Shown: in pieces, positions 9,868 through 19,947 of the stretch
Position numbering within the stretch: position 1 is the first letter of the stretch
Layout of the letters: every line of letters starts with the position of its first letter
Assembly (NCBI RefSeq): GCF_014489535.1
Contig: NZ_CP060783.1
Coordinates: forward strand, 2,170,001-2,234,000
Direction of reading: 5' to 3'
Length of the DNA stretch: 64,000 nt
Origin: Diaphorobacter aerolatus
Lineage (GTDB): Bacteria; Pseudomonadota; Gammaproteobacteria; Burkholderiales; Burkholderiaceae_C
Position numbers and translations under genes: made by a program
Notes under the pieces: generated by a model
Database searches by the model: none
What the model saw: only the letters and a program-made list of their open reading frames with translations
What the model was told of the DNA's origin: nothing

Positions 9868-10782
9868 ATGACGGTCGCCAATCAACTGCAGGACACCGCG
9901 CTGCGCTACTTTCTCGAAGTGGTCCAGTGCGGCTCGGTCAGCCTCGCGTCGCAGCGGCTGCACGTGGCCATGTCGGCCATCAGCCGCCAGATCGCGAGTC
10001 TTGAGGCGCAACTCGGCGCGCCGCTGTTCGAGCGCCATGCGCGCGGCATGGTGCCGACGGCCGCCGGAGAAATTCTCGCGCAACATGCGCGGCGCATCAG
10101 CCTCGAAGCCACGCAGGCCGTGGAAGCGATTCAGGCACTCGCCACGCTCGGCGCCGGCGGTGTGCGTATCGCCACCTCCGATGCGTTCGCGAATGAACTC
10201 GTGCCGAGCGTGTGCGCGCAGTTTCAGCAGGACTACCCCGGCGTGCGCTTCGAGGTGCTGATGTGCCCGACCGCGCAGGTCTCGGGCAGGCTGCTGTCGG
10301 GCGATGCCGACATCGGGTTGTGCTTCAGCCTCGCACCGGTCAAGGACATCCACGTGGTGCATCGTCAGAACGCACCGGTCGTCGCGATTCTTCCGCCGGA
10401 TCATCCGCTCGCGCGCAGACGCCGGGTCTCGCTGGCCGAACTCACGCGCTATCCGCTCGCGTTGCCACCCGCAGAAACAGCCGTGCGCCAGGTCGTGGAC
10501 ATGGCCTGCGCGCGGCAGGAACTGGCGCTTGATCCGGTGCTCGTCAGCAACCACGCGCAGACGCTGCTCAAGTACGTGCAATACAGCGGCGGCGTCAGTG
10601 TGTCGAGCGAAGTCAGCGTGCGCCATCTGGTCGCGAGCGGTGAACTGATCGCCAGGCCGATCTCGGACGCGGGCATGGACCTGCGTGACATCGAGGTGCA
10701 AACGCTGGCAGGGCGCACGTTGCAACCTGCTGCAAAGGCCTGGCTGGAGCTACTGGTTCAGCGGCTTGAACATGGCGATTGA
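9868..10782 (+). CDS. LysR-family transcriptional regulator
   Basis: 304 residues: N-terminal LysR helix-turn-helix (LRYFLEVVQCGSVSLASQRL, then AMSAISRQIASLEAQLGAPL) followed by a periplasmic-binding-like effector domain. It is divergent from the Bug/gamma-glutamyltransferase pair across a 169-bp spacer, the standard layout for a LysR regulator controlling its neighbour, so it probably responds to the transported ligand. The operator was not identified. It ends 23 bp from the convergent phospholipid cluster. Confidence 0.9.
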   Translation: MTVANQLQDTALRYFLEVVQCGSVSLASQRLHVAMSAISRQIASLEAQLGAPLFERHARGMVPTAAGEILAQHARRISLEATQAVEAIQALATLGAGGVRIATSDAFANELVPSVCAQFQQDYPGVRFEVLMCPTAQVSGRLLSGDADIGLCFSLAPVKDIHVVHRQNAPVVAILPPDHPLARRRRVSLAELTRYPLALPPAETAVRQVVDMACARQELALDPVLVSNHAQTLLKYVQYSGGVSVSSEVSVRHLVASGELIARPISDAGMDLRDIEVQTLAGRTLQPAAKAWLELLVQRLEHGD

Positions 10783-10805
10783 CGCTCGCAGGCCATCGCG
10801 CGCGT

Positions 10806-11750
10806 TCAGCTCCACCAGAACCGCAGCATGTGAAAGAAGATCGGAGCGGAAAAGCAGATCGAGTCGATGCGGTCGAGCATGCCGCCATGGCCCTGAATCA
10901 GCTGGCCCCAGTCCTTCACGCCGCGATCACGCTTGATGGCCGACATCACCAGCCCGCCGAAGAATCCGAACAGGCAGGCAACGAAGCCGATGATCGCCGC
11001 CTGCCAATGCGTGAATGGCGTCATCCATGAGAGCAGCACGCCCAGACCAGACGCGAGCACGATGCCGCCGATCAGCCCTTCCACGGTCTTGGAAGGCGAG
11101 AGCACCGGCGCGATCCTGTGCCGACCAAACAGCTTGCCGCAGACGTACTGGAGCACGTCGGACGCCTGCACCACAAAGATCAGCCACATCGCAGGCCAGA
11201 TCCTGTCGCCTTGAAAACCTGCGAGGTTGAGTGTGACCAGTGCGGGCACATACGAGATGCAATACACCGAGACCATCAGCCCCCACTGGATCTTGGCGCT
11301 GCGTTCGAGAAAATGCTTGGTGTCCTCCTGCTTCAACCCCGCAATCGGAAGCAGCAGGAAGACGTAGAGCGGAATGAAGATCGAGTACATGCCGTACCAG
11401 TCCGAATAGATCAGGAAATACTGGTACGGAATCACGAAATAGAACGCGATCAACAGCGAGAAATAGTCGCCGCGCCGCGTGGGCAGCAGGCTGATGAACT
11501 CGCGCAGCGCAAACAGCGAAATGAACGCGAACAGCACGATGAACGCACCCTTGCCGAGCACGATGGCCACGCCGATCAGGCTCATCATCACCCACCAGGC
11601 ATTGATGCGCGAATTCAGGTTGACGATCACGGGCGACGGCATCGGGCCGCTTCGGCGCTTGAGCACCCAGCCGACGGTGGAGGCAAACACCAGGATCGCC
11701 GCGAGAATGCCGAACAGCAGATAGGTCTGCGATGCGTAGGCCGGGGTCAT
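10806..11750 (-). CDS. phosphatidate cytidylyltransferase (CdsA/YnbB-like)
   Basis: 314-residue polytopic membrane protein with the C-terminal CDP-diglyceride synthetase signature: PVLSPSKTVEGLIGGI and KRDRGVKDWGQLIQGHGGML, ending DRIDSICFSAPIFFH. Such enzymes make CDP-diacylglycerol from phosphatidate and CTP. It is the last gene of a minus-strand phospholipid cluster; its ATG overlaps the upstream acyltransferase stop by 4 bp (ATGA), which sets the start at 11750. By position and family it matches E. coli YnbB rather than the housekeeping CdsA. Confidence 0.88.
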   Translation of the reverse strand: MTPAYASQTYLLFGILAAILVFASTVGWVLKRRSGPMPSPVIVNLNSRINAWWVMMSLIGVAIVLGKGAFIVLFAFISLFALREFISLLPTRRGDYFSLLIAFYFVIPYQYFLIYSDWYGMYSIFIPLYVFLLLPIAGLKQEDTKHFLERSAKIQWGLMVSVYCISYVPALVTLNLAGFQGDRIWPAMWLIFVVQASDVLQYVCGKLFGRHRIAPVLSPSKTVEGLIGGIVLASGLGVLLSWMTPFTHWQAAIIGFVACLFGFFGGLVMSAIKRDRGVKDWGQLIQGHGGMLDRIDSICFSAPIFFHMLRFWWS

Positions 11751-12409
11751 TCCTGCACCTCCTTGAGCTTGAGCAGTTCGGTCGCCGCGTATTGCAGATA
11801 CTCCGCTTTGGGACAGCCCTCCTTGCGTTCGAGCGGCGCACCGAAGGTCACCGTCGAGAGCAGGGGAACCGGAATCAGCGCGCCCTTGGGCATGACGCGC
11901 CGCAGGTTGGAGATCCACACCGGCACCAGCTCGACGTCGGGAAACGCCTCCTTCAGATAGAACAGGCCGCTCTTGAACTCAAGCAGGTCCACATCGTCCT
12001 CAAGATTGCGCGTGCCTTCGGGAAAGAAGATGATCGAAAAGCCATTGGTGAGCGCATCTTTCACGGGTTGCAACGGATCGGACTGCCCCTCGCGATTGCG
12101 GTTGATCGTGACGCCGTTGAAGGTGTCCTGAATGAGAAAGCGTCGCACGCCATCCTTGAGCCAGTAATCGGACGCCGCAATGGGCCGCGTGTTCTGGCGC
12201 ATGAAGCGCGGCAACGATGCCCACAACAAAATGAAGTCGATGTGGCTGTTGTGGTTCGCAAAATAGATGCGCTGCGCGGTCGATGGTTTGCTGCCCCACC
12301 AGATGCTGCGCGCGCCCGTCAGCAAGCGCGCGCTGCTGCGCGTGAGAAACGCGACGCCACGGCCCAGCCAGCGCAGGATGACATTGTTACTCGCACTCAT
12401 CGGAAACAT
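11747..12409 (-). CDS. 1-acyl-glycerol-3-phosphate acyltransferase (PlsC family)
   Basis: 220 residues with the glycerolipid acyltransferase motifs: HNSHID (HX4D catalytic pair) near residue 52 and FFPEGTRN (substrate phosphate binding) near residue 122. It should acylate lysophosphatidate or a related lysolipid at the inner membrane, feeding the CdsA-like enzyme encoded immediately downstream. Start ambiguous between ATG at 12409 and an in-frame ATG at 12400. Confidence 0.9.
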   Translation of the reverse strand: MFPMSASNNVILRWLGRGVAFLTRSSARLLTGARSIWWGSKPSTAQRIYFANHNSHIDFILLWASLPRFMRQNTRPIAASDYWLKDGVRRFLIQDTFNGVTINRNREGQSDPLQPVKDALTNGFSIIFFPEGTRNLEDDVDLLEFKSGLFYLKEAFPDVELVPVWISNLRRVMPKGALIPVPLLSTVTFGAPLERKEGCPKAEYLQYAATELLKLKEVQE

Positions 12410-12445
12410 CCATTCAACAAGACTCGCATCATCTTCAGCGGCAAT

Positions 12446-12898
12446 TCAAAGTGGCCTCATTGTGCACAGCAGCAACGCGGCCATCATGACGCCATACTGC
12501 GCCACGAGCAGCGCCACCTGACACTTGAACAGCCGCAGACAGCCGCGAAACCGCAGTTGCCAGTCACGCCCCAGCTTGGCCTCTGGCATCAAGCCGAAAT
12601 GCAGCAGGCTTTGGTCGAGCGCCTGCAACGCGCCGCGCTCGCTCGTGCCCGAATCGATCATGCGCGCCAGTTGCGCGAGCAGATCGGCGTCGAACATCAC
12701 GCGGATCGCCACGTAGTGCTGTGCCGCCATCAGCAACAACGAGAGCACGACCAGCACGTAGCAAACCTTGGATTCACCACTTCCAAGCAACCACGCCAGC
12801 AGTGTGAACGCAAACGCCAGATAGGCTGATTTCAAGACCGAATCCGCGTGCCGCAGCAGGCGCGAGAGCACATGGAGATGCATGGCCGTCGTCGTCAT
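12446..12898 (-). CDS. small membrane protein of the phospholipid cluster
   Basis: About 150 residues starting MTTTAMHLHVLSRLLRH, with two central hydrophobic segments (LAFAFTLLAWLLGS and VLVVLSLLLMAAQHY) and one C-terminal (VALLVAQYGVMMAALLLC). No family recognised. Its ATG overlaps the stop of the upstream phosphatase gene (ATGA), implying translational coupling, so it probably acts with the cluster, perhaps as a membrane partner of one of the lipid enzymes. Confidence 0.65.
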   Translation of the reverse strand: MTTTAMHLHVLSRLLRHADSVLKSAYLAFAFTLLAWLLGSGESKVCYVLVVLSLLLMAAQHYVAIRVMFDADLLAQLARMIDSGTSERGALQALDQSLLHFGLMPEAKLGRDWQLRFRGCLRLFKCQVALLVAQYGVMMAALLLCTMRPL

Positions 12899-14259
12899 CG
12901 CGAAACCTCCCTTGTCGGCGCCTGCATGAGCCGCAACTGCGCGATCTGTTCGGGCCGCAAAACCACCCACGGCCTCGCCGCGCGAACGATCTGCATGGCG
13001 GCTTCGGGCGATTCGGCAGCGCCGCGATGCAGCAACCATCCACACAGCACCGCAGCGCTGCGCGAGTAGCCGAGCGCACAGAAAACCAGCACGTTTTTTG
13101 AACCGGTCGACCAGAGCATGGCGTCCAGCCGCCGCGCCGCCACACGAAGTTGTTTCACCTGCAACGGCACCAGATCGAGCGAAAGATACCGCGCATAGAA
13201 TTGCGTACCCAATAAAAGCGGCAATTCCGCAGCGCAATCAAACATCGCGTCATAAGCGGCAACGTCGCCCGCCGACGGAATGCGGCCAAGCCACAGCGTG
13301 ACGCCATCGACGGTGATGACTCTCGAGTCCTGCGCATGGGTGCGCGTCCATATGCGACTGTTGAGCCAGGCACCCGCAAAATAGGGCGCAAACAGGATGC
13401 GGCTCGCGACCGACACCGCTCCGTCTTCCGGGCGCTTCTGAAAGAAATGCGGGCGCACCAACCCGTAGGCCAGCGCAACCCACACCAGGCTCACGGCGGG
13501 ATAGAACAGCCACAGCCATGCGCCACCGCCCGCCCAAGCGAATGCAACCAGCAGCAGCGCGCCCAGCAGATAAACGCCTGCGATTTGCATGTGTCTGCGG
13601 GTTCGCGCCTGCTCACCATCGCCTTGAAATGGCGACTTTGCGCGTAAGGGAAACAGCCACATGCACAGCGCGCCCACGAGCAGGCCGGTGGGAAGATCGA
13701 TGAAGTGGTGTTGCCATGTGGTGAGCACCGACACGCCGATCAACAGACACCAGACATGCACCAGCCAGACCCATCCCGCGCTCACGTGCCGACGGTAGAA
13801 ATCCCAGAGGATGATCAGCAAAACGATATGCAGCGAAGGTGCCTGGTTGAACGGTTTGTCAAAGCCCATGAGCACGTCGAACCACAGGCCGAAGAAACCG
13901 TCGAGTGGTGGCCGCTCAAAGCTGAACTTCAACGGAATCAGCACGAAGCAGGTGATCGAGATGAGCTGCGCCGCGAACAGCCGCAGCGCCTGCTGGCGCA
14001 GCTCGAAACGGTTCCAGCACAGCAACAGCGAGAGCCCGTAGAACAGGTCGATGGACCAGTAGGGAACAATCGTCCACGGCCAGAGCGGGATCTGCTTTTC
14101 CCACTCAAAGACGATGCTGGGCACATCGCTCAGGCCCGATGCGTGTTGATTCGCAAACCCGTAGGTGAGAAAAAAGAACGGCGCCAGGCACAGCAGATAC
14201 AGCACGCCGCGCTTCCACGTTCCGGGCTCGCGCTTCAGGAGCTCGTTGTCGCCCGGCAT
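12895..14259 (-). CDS. PAP2 / dual-specificity phosphatase fusion (YnbD-like)
   Basis: 454 residues. The N-terminal membrane half is PAP2-like, with RPPLDGFFG, the APSLH motif and WQHHFIDLPTG (catalytic His/Asp box). The C-terminal soluble half is a tyrosine/dual-specificity phosphatase with CX5R loop FCALGYSRSAAVLCG near residue 410. This two-phosphatase architecture is that of E. coli YnbD. It may dephosphorylate a lipid phosphate such as phosphatidylglycerophosphate or phosphatidate. The ATG at 14259 overlaps the stop of the upstream hydrolase/methyltransferase gene. Confidence 0.82.
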   Translation of the reverse strand: MPGDNELLKREPGTWKRGVLYLLCLAPFFFLTYGFANQHASGLSDVPSIVFEWEKQIPLWPWTIVPYWSIDLFYGLSLLLCWNRFELRQQALRLFAAQLISITCFVLIPLKFSFERPPLDGFFGLWFDVLMGFDKPFNQAPSLHIVLLIILWDFYRRHVSAGWVWLVHVWCLLIGVSVLTTWQHHFIDLPTGLLVGALCMWLFPLRAKSPFQGDGEQARTRRHMQIAGVYLLGALLLVAFAWAGGGAWLWLFYPAVSLVWVALAYGLVRPHFFQKRPEDGAVSVASRILFAPYFAGAWLNSRIWTRTHAQDSRVITVDGVTLWLGRIPSAGDVAAYDAMFDCAAELPLLLGTQFYARYLSLDLVPLQVKQLRVAARRLDAMLWSTGSKNVLVFCALGYSRSAAVLCGWLLHRGAAESPEAAMQIVRAARPWVVLRPEQIAQLRLMQAPTREVSR

Positions 14260-16006
14260 CAGAGTTTCTGCGCCACGGCCACGGTGAAGATGCCGAACTC
14301 GTCGATGCATTGATCGACCTTGCGAAACCCCGCCTGTTCCACGAGCGCATCCATCTCGGCCTGTGAGCGCATGCGCATCACCCAGGCATCGCCCTGGCGG
14401 TGCGAGGTCAGCGCACGCGCAATGAACTCCTGCTGGGGATGCCAGATCTGGCAGGTGTAGACCAGATAGCCGCCCTGCTCCACCGCCTGCTGCAAGCCAG
14501 CAAGCGAGCGGCGCAGCAGATCGTTGTCGTTGAACAGCTCATACAGCCCCGACACCACGGCCAAATTCACGCGCGGCTCGATGGCTGCCAGCGACGCGGT
14601 GTCGAACGCATCGCCATGCACGAATTGCGCGATGTCGGAGAGTCCACGCTCCGCGATGAGCTTCTGACCTGCCGACACGTTGATGTCGCTGTAGTCGCGC
14701 AGCAGCACCGATGCGGGCCGCTGCGCGAACGCGGCGACCGCGTCGAGGATGTAGCGCCCATGGCCCGAGGCGATGTCGAGCATGCGCACCGGGCGCCTGG
14801 CCTCGCTCAGCTTGCGCGCGTACTTGCGCAGCAGCAGCTCGATGTGCGTCTTGCGCACGCGAATGCCGCGCCAGCCAATCGCCTGGAGGTATTGCCTGTC
14901 GATCAGATTGCCGACGACACCCTGGCTCTCGGGCCGATTGCGGTAGACAAAATCGAGCGTGCTGCCCGAGTCATACCCCGTGTCCTCGCCGATCTTGAGG
15001 CCCGTCGAAAACCGGCTGCCGAATTTGAGGTTGGCCTTGGCCATCTTACAGTAGCGATCACGCAGCGAGCCTGCGGGCAGCGGCGTGCTCAATTCTTCCG
15101 CGAGCGCGCAACCCAATCCGATCTTGTCGGCATCGAGGACATCGGGGCCTGATACGCCTCGTTGAAGCACCGGGTGACGAAGCGGCGGATCTTGCGCACG
15201 GCGATCATGCGATCCTTCTCACCGAGCGTGTCGTGATAGAAGCCGGGCAGCGTGTGAAACTCCTTGAGCGGATGCGGAAGCCGCTGGTAGAACGCGAACT
15301 GCGGCTTTCTTTGCACCACGAAATCAGCGCCCGAAGAAAGCACCTGCGTAGGCACGTGGATGCTCTCGGAATTGCCGACGATGCGGTCAGACGCTTCATA
15401 CAGACCCAGCAGCATGCGCACCGAAATCGCGCGCGCGATCTGCGGGTCGCTGTCGTAGGCGGCGGCACGCTGCTTGTCATGCGTGAGCATGCCGGACTTT
15501 ACATAACTCGTGATGAAGAAATTGCCGCGCAGCTTGTGCAACAGCGTGAGCCCGGGTCGTGCAAACGGTACATAGAGCTTGATGTCGAAGGCTGGCGAGG
15601 CCAGGCACAGCGCTCTGAGCCTCGGCGCGTAGTCATGCACCCAGGTGGCCGCGAGCACCGCGCCCACGCTCTGCGCGACGATGGCCATGTTCTCGGGCGC
15701 GATACCGAATGCGTCATGCAGATGGCGTGTGAAATACTCAATGTCCTGCACGCACGCGGAAAACGAAGGCGCATCGCCACGCTCGCCCGGAGACTGGCCA
15801 TGGCCGCGCGCATCCCACGCGAAAAAATCAAATTCCGGCAGATCGAGTTCATCGACCAGATGCGCCATGCGCCCCGAATGTTCGTGGCCGCGATGGAACA
15901 GCAGAATCGCCTTTTTTCCGGCCTGCGGAGTGCTGGCATGCCAGTGCTGGAAAAACAGCTCCGTGCCATCGTGGCTGACAAACCGATGCTGACTATTGAC
16001 TCTCAT
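14259..16006 (-). CDS. bifunctional alpha/beta hydrolase - SAM methyltransferase (YnbC-like), one apparent frameshift
   Basis: The N-terminal half (from MRVNSQHRFV, with GGAGG upstream) is an alpha/beta hydrolase: LLFHRGHEHSGRM, WDARGHGQSPG, and AQSVGA as nucleophile elbow. The C-terminal half is a class I SAM methyltransferase: MLDIASGHGRYILDAV (motif I), LLRDYSDINV, VVSGLYELF. The halves are in different frames. The hydrolase frame runs out after CFNEAYQAP and the other frame resumes at PDVLDADKIG at the four-G run 15144-15147, so one added base gives a single protein of about 580 residues, the length of E. coli YnbC. A sequencing loss is the simplest reading; two split genes is the alternative. 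Confidence 0.8.
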
Positions 16007-16058
16007 GCACCCTCCGGTGTGAATATTGTTGTGACCGGTTGACCGGTCGCCCACCGAC

Positions 16059-16694
16059 TTAACGCGCCGCACCGACTCCATTCCTGACACGGTGGGCGAT
16101 GGTCCAGAGCAACAGCACGCAGATGATCGCCAGCAGAACGCGACAGGCAAGATGAAGCACCTGAGGCGATGCGCCGAGTACCGGCCCCACCACCAGCAGC
16201 ACGGCGATCACGCCGAACGCGAACGCCCGGTCGCTCTTGCCCATGGGACCGTCATAGCGTCGCGCGGCCCCGACGAGCGGTGCCATCACGCCCGCGTATT
16301 CACTCAGCCCCGCCAAAAATACTGCACTGAACAACAGCCACGGATCGACCGCAACAAAGGCCACGAGGCACGCGTAAAGCGCGGTATCGGACACCACATC
16401 GCACAGTTCGTTGTAATAAGCGCCGAGCGTGCTCTGCTGACCGAACTCGCGCGCGAGCATGCCATCGACGGCGTTGAATGCCATGCGCACCAGCATCCAC
16501 GCGGGAAACAGCAGCAGCCATGCAGAAGCGACTCCGTCGCCATGAACAACGTAGAGAAAGCCCGCAAGAATCACCGACGCGAACATCGCCGTCAGCGTGA
16601 CCTGATTGGCCGTGACGCCCGCCCGATGGAGGGTGTTCACCAGCGGTCTCAGCAGGTTTTGAAAAGCGGGTTTCAGTTGATAGATCGATGGCAT
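16059..16694 (-). CDS. CDP-alcohol phosphatidyltransferase (YnbA-like), variant motif
   Basis: 211-residue membrane protein with the CDP-alcohol phosphatidyltransferase region NAVDGMLAREFGQQSTLG followed by AYYNELCD. The canonical motif is DX2DGX2ARX8GX3DX3D; here the first and third Asp positions are Asn, while the second and last Asp remain. First gene of the phospholipid cluster. Members join an alcohol to CDP-diacylglycerol; the alcohol is unknown. Start at the ATG before PSIYQLKPAF; the preceding stretch lacks family similarity. Confidence 0.82.
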   Translation of the reverse strand: MPSIYQLKPAFQNLLRPLVNTLHRAGVTANQVTLTAMFASVILAGFLYVVHGDGVASAWLLLFPAWMLVRMAFNAVDGMLAREFGQQSTLGAYYNELCDVVSDTALYACLVAFVAVDPWLLFSAVFLAGLSEYAGVMAPLVGAARRYDGPMGKSDRAFAFGVIAVLLVVGPVLGASPQVLHLACRVLLAIICVLLLWTIAHRVRNGVGAAR

Positions 16695-16756
16695 GTGCAA
16701 TGCGGCGAATGACCCGCTTCGCGGGACCGTTCGGCGCATTCTACGCATGGGGTTCG

Positions 16757-17455
16757 TCAGAAACCGTGCTGCTCGCGGAACTCGCGCGCCTTGCCGAAAT
16801 GTCCGTTACCGATGAACGGCACGGGCGGGCGCAGCGCCGACAACGGGGACGGGTGATTGCTCATCAGCACCAGATGCCCACGATCCTGCGGAATGAATGC
16901 GCGTTTGGATTGCGCATGGCTGCCCCACAGCATGAAGACCACGGGCTTGTCGCCCTGCGCGACGTGGCGGATCACCGCGTCCGTCAGCTGCTCCCAGCCC
17001 TTGCCGGAGTGGCTCGCCGCCTGGCCTTCTTCCACCGTGAGACAGGTGTTGAGCAGCAGCACGCCGTGCGTCGCCCACTTCACCAGACTTCCACCCGGCT
17101 CGGGAAACGATGGAAACGGCACGCCCAGGTCGCGCTGCATTTCCTTGAATATGTTCTGCAGCGACGGCGGCATACGCACACCCGGCGCGACTGAAAACGC
17201 AAGGCCTTCCGCCTGTCCGCGACCGTGGTACGGGTCCTGACCCAGAATCACCACACGCACGTCTTCGGGTGGCGTGAGTTCGAGCGCTCGCAGTGGCAAG
17301 GGCGGAAAAATCACCGCGCCCGCGTCGATCCTCGATTGCAGGAAGGCGATCAGCGACTCGCCCTTGGCACTTGTGAAGAACTCATTCACCAAGGCTTGCC
17401 AGCCTGGCGCGACGGGCCAGTCTGCGGGCCGGGCGGACATCAGTTGCGCGCTCAT
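16757..17455 (-). CDS. ung: uracil-DNA glycosylase
   Basis: 232 residues of family 1 uracil-DNA glycosylase, which removes uracil from DNA. Visible motifs are VVILGQDPYHGRGQAEGLAF (water-activating Asp in GQDPYH), LLLNTCLTVEEG, and the HPSPLSA leucine-loop motif near the C-terminus. The ATG at 17455 is chosen over a TTG four codons upstream. It lies 23 bp after the trpC stop on the same strand, a neighbourhood conserved in Comamonadaceae. Confidence 0.96.
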   Translation of the reverse strand: MSAQLMSARPADWPVAPGWQALVNEFFTSAKGESLIAFLQSRIDAGAVIFPPLPLRALELTPPEDVRVVILGQDPYHGRGQAEGLAFSVAPGVRMPPSLQNIFKEMQRDLGVPFPSFPEPGGSLVKWATHGVLLLNTCLTVEEGQAASHSGKGWEQLTDAVIRHVAQGDKPVVFMLWGSHAQSKRAFIPQDRGHLVLMSNHPSPLSALRPPVPFIGNGHFGKAREFREQHGF

Positions 17456-17478
17456 GATGGGATGCAATCGTCGCTGGA

Positions 17479-18279
17479 CTATGCAAACAATTTCGCCAGC
17501 GCCTCGCCGGGTTCATCGGCGCGCATGAACGCCTCGCCCACCAGGAATGCATGGATGCCCGCATCGCGCATGGTCTTCACGTCGTCTGCGGTGAGGATGC
17601 CCGATTCGGTGACCAGCAACCTGTCGTCAGGAACGCGCTTTTGCAGATCGAGCGTGGTCTGCAGGCTCACCTCAAAGGTGCGCAGATTGCGGTTGTTGAT
17701 GCCGAGCAGCGGCGTCTTGAGCTTCAGCGCGCGGTCGAGTTCCTCGCCGTCGTGCACCTCGACCAGCACCGCCATGTCGAGGCTGCGCGCGATGTTTTCC
17801 ATCTCTGTCATCTGCGCATCGTCGAGGCACGCGGCGATCAGCAGCACGGCGTCTGCGCCCATCGCGCGCGACTCATATATCTGGTAGGGATCGACCATGA
17901 AGTCCTTGCGCAGCACCGGCAGCATGCAACTCGCGCGCGCTTGCTTGAGGAAGTCGGGCTCGCCTTGAAAGAACTGGCGATCGGTCAACACCGACAGGCA
18001 TGCCGCACTCACCTTGCCGTCGCCTTCGGCGTAGCTTTGCGCGATGTCGGCGGGAATGAACTCCTCGCGGATCACGCCCTTGCTCGGGCTGGCCTTTTTT
18101 ACCTCGGCGATCACGGCGGCCTGGTTCTTCGCGATCCTGGCCCTGAGCGCGCCAACGAAATCGCGCGTCAGCACGCGGCTCTCGGCGTCGCGTCGCATGT
18201 CCTCGAAGGACATGCGCTTCTTGGCTGCGGCGACTTCCTCGACTTTGACTTCGCAGATTTTTTTCAGGATATCGGACAT
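17479..18279 (-). CDS. trpC: indole-3-glycerol phosphate synthase
   Basis: 266 residues; converts carboxyphenylamino-deoxyribulose phosphate to indole-3-glycerol phosphate in tryptophan synthesis. Signatures: [19 protein letters not shown] (catalytic Lys and phosphate site), [49 protein letters not shown] and the final [11 protein letters not shown] phosphate-binding loop. Monofunctional, without fused TrpF, as usual in betaproteobacteria. Last trp gene of the run, 30 bp after trpD. Confidence 0.97.
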   Translation of the reverse strand: MSDILKKICEVKVEEVAAAKKRMSFEDMRRDAESRVLTRDFVGALRARIAKNQAAVIAEVKKASPSKGVIREEFIPADIAQSYAEGDGKVSAACLSVLTDRQFFQGEPDFLKQARASCMLPVLRKDFMVDPYQIYESRAMGADAVLLIAACLDDAQMTEMENIARSLDMAVLVEVHDGEELDRALKLKTPLLGINNRNLRTFEVSLQTTLDLQKRVPDDRLLVTESGILTADDVKTMRDAGIHAFLVGEAFMRADEPGEALAKLFA

Positions 18280-18309
18280 GTTTTCTTTCTTGACTCCGTT
18301 GCGACCCGA

Positions 18310-19341
18310 TCAGGCCGCGAATTTCTGCGTGAAGGCCACCAGCTCATCGAGCTTCTTGAGCGCTGAACCGCTATCGAGCGCGACCTGCGCCTGCTTGAGG
18401 CCGTCTTCAATCGACCCAGCCACGTTGGCCGCATACAGCGCCGCGCCGGCATTCAGGCAGACGATGTCGCGCGCCGGGCCGGTATCTCCCTTGAGCACGC
18501 CCATCAGCATGGCGCGCGACTCCTCGGGCGTTTCCACGCGAAACGCGCGGGTGCCAGCCATGCGCAGCCCGAAGTCTTCGGGATGCACCTCATATTCGCG
18601 CACGACGCCGTCCTTGAGTTCACCCACCAGCGTGCCCGCGCCGAGACTGATCTCGTCCAGCCCGTCGCGGCCATAGACCACGAGCGCGTGTTCCGCGCCG
18701 AGACGCTGCAACGCGCGCACCTGAATGCCGACGAGGTCTTCGTGGAACACGCCCATCAGGATGTTGGGCGCGCTTGCGGGATTGGTGAGCGGCCCCAGGA
18801 TGTTGAAGAGCGTGCGCACGCCGAGCTCCTTGCGCACCGGCGCAACGTTCTTCATCGCGGGATGGTGGTTGGGCGCGAACATGAATCCAATGCCCACTTC
18901 GTCAATGCTTTGCGCGATCTGGCCGGACTGGAGGTTGATGTTCACGCCCAGCGCTTCCATGACGTCAGCGCTGCCTGACTTGCTGCTCACGCTGCGCCCG
19001 CCATGCTTGCTGACCTTGCCTCCAGCAGCGGCAATCACGAAAGTGGAGCAGGTGGAAATGTTGAAGGTGTTCGCGCCGTCGCCCCCGGTGCCGACGATAT
19101 CGACCAGATGCTTCTTGCTCGCCACGTTGACCTTGTTGGAGAACTCGCGCATCACCTCGGCGGCGGCCGAGATCTCGCCGATGGTTTCCTTCTTCACGCG
19201 CAGGCCGGTGATGATGGATGCCGTCATCACGGGCGACATCTCGCCGCGCATGATCATGCGCATCAGGTGCAGCATTTCGTCGTGGAAGATTTCGCGATGT
19301 TCGATGGTGCGCTGTAGCGCTTCCTGAGGTGTGATGGTCAT
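18310..19341 (-). CDS. trpD: anthranilate phosphoribosyltransferase
   Basis: 343 residues; transfers phosphoribose from PRPP to anthranilate. Signatures: [17 protein letters not shown] (PRPP loop), [48 protein letters not shown], and [17 protein letters not shown] (metal ligands Asp-Glu). Intact and coupled to trpG upstream by a 24-bp gap. Confidence 0.97.
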   Translation of the reverse strand: MTITPQEALQRTIEHREIFHDEMLHLMRMIMRGEMSPVMTASIITGLRVKKETIGEISAAAEVMREFSNKVNVASKKHLVDIVGTGGDGANTFNISTCSTFVIAAAGGKVSKHGGRSVSSKSGSADVMEALGVNINLQSGQIAQSIDEVGIGFMFAPNHHPAMKNVAPVRKELGVRTLFNILGPLTNPASAPNILMGVFHEDLVGIQVRALQRLGAEHALVVYGRDGLDEISLGAGTLVGELKDGVVREYEVHPEDFGLRMAGTRAFRVETPEESRAMLMGVLKGDTGPARDIVCLNAGAALYAANVAGSIEDGLKQAQVALDSGSALKKLDELVAFTQKFAA

Positions 19342-19365
19342 GTCGTCTGCTTCGTTATGGGCCGG

Positions 19366-19947
19366 TCATCGTTGCTCAAGAAAATTGCGCAGCATCGCGT
19401 GGCCGTGTTCGGTCAGGATGCTCTCCGGATGGAACTGCACGCCTTCGACCGCGAGCGTCTTGTGACGCACGCCCTGAATCTCTCCGTCCTCGCTCGTCGC
19501 GGTGACTTCGAGCACGTCGGGACAGGTGTTGCGGTCGATGACCAGCGAGTGATAACGGTTGACCGTGAACTCCTTGGGCAGATCGGTGAACACGCCCTGC
19601 TGGTCCGTCGAGATCACGCTGGTCTTGCCATGCATCTGCTGCACGGCGCGGATGATGTCGCCGCCAAATGCCGCGCCGATGGCCTGATGTCCCAGACACA
19701 CGCCGAGCACCGGCAGCTTGCCCGCGAAGTGTTTGATGGTTTCGACCGAAATGCCCGCCTCGTTGGGCGAACAGGGACCGGGCGAGATCACGATGCGCGC
19801 GATGCCTTCGCGTTCGACGAGCGCCTTCACTTCATCGAGCGTGGCTTCATCGTTGCGCACCACGTGCACGTCGGCGCCCAGCTCCGAGAGGTACTGCACG
19901 ATGTTGTAGGTGAAGCTGTCGTAGTTGTCCACCATCAGGAGTCTCAT
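19366..19947 (-). CDS. trpG: anthranilate synthase component II (glutamine amidotransferase)
   Basis: About 193 residues of class I glutamine amidotransferase: [20 protein letters not shown] at the N-terminus, catalytic Cys in [16 protein letters not shown], and the His/Glu pair in [13 protein letters not shown]. It supplies ammonia to TrpE; PabA-type use in folate synthesis is also possible. The second ATG (19947) sits 9 nt from AAGGA and is preferred over the ATG at 19953. The partner trpE, normally just upstream, is missing here, replaced by island-edge DNA. Confidence 0.95.
   Translation of the reverse strand: MRLLMVDNYDSFTYNIVQYLSELGADVHVVRNDEATLDEVKALVEREGIARIVISPGPCSPNEAGISVETIKHFAGKLPVLGVCLGHQAIGAAFGGDIIRAVQQMHGKTSVISTDQQGVFTDLPKEFTVNRYHSLVIDRNTCPDVLEVTATSEDGEIQGVRHKTLAVEGVQFHPESILTEHGHAMLRNFLEQR

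Noticed and set aside
14259..15170. Stand-alone methyltransferase gene
   Set aside because: It continues the hydrolase gene upstream once one base is added in a G run, and the two-domain protein matches YnbC in length and order.
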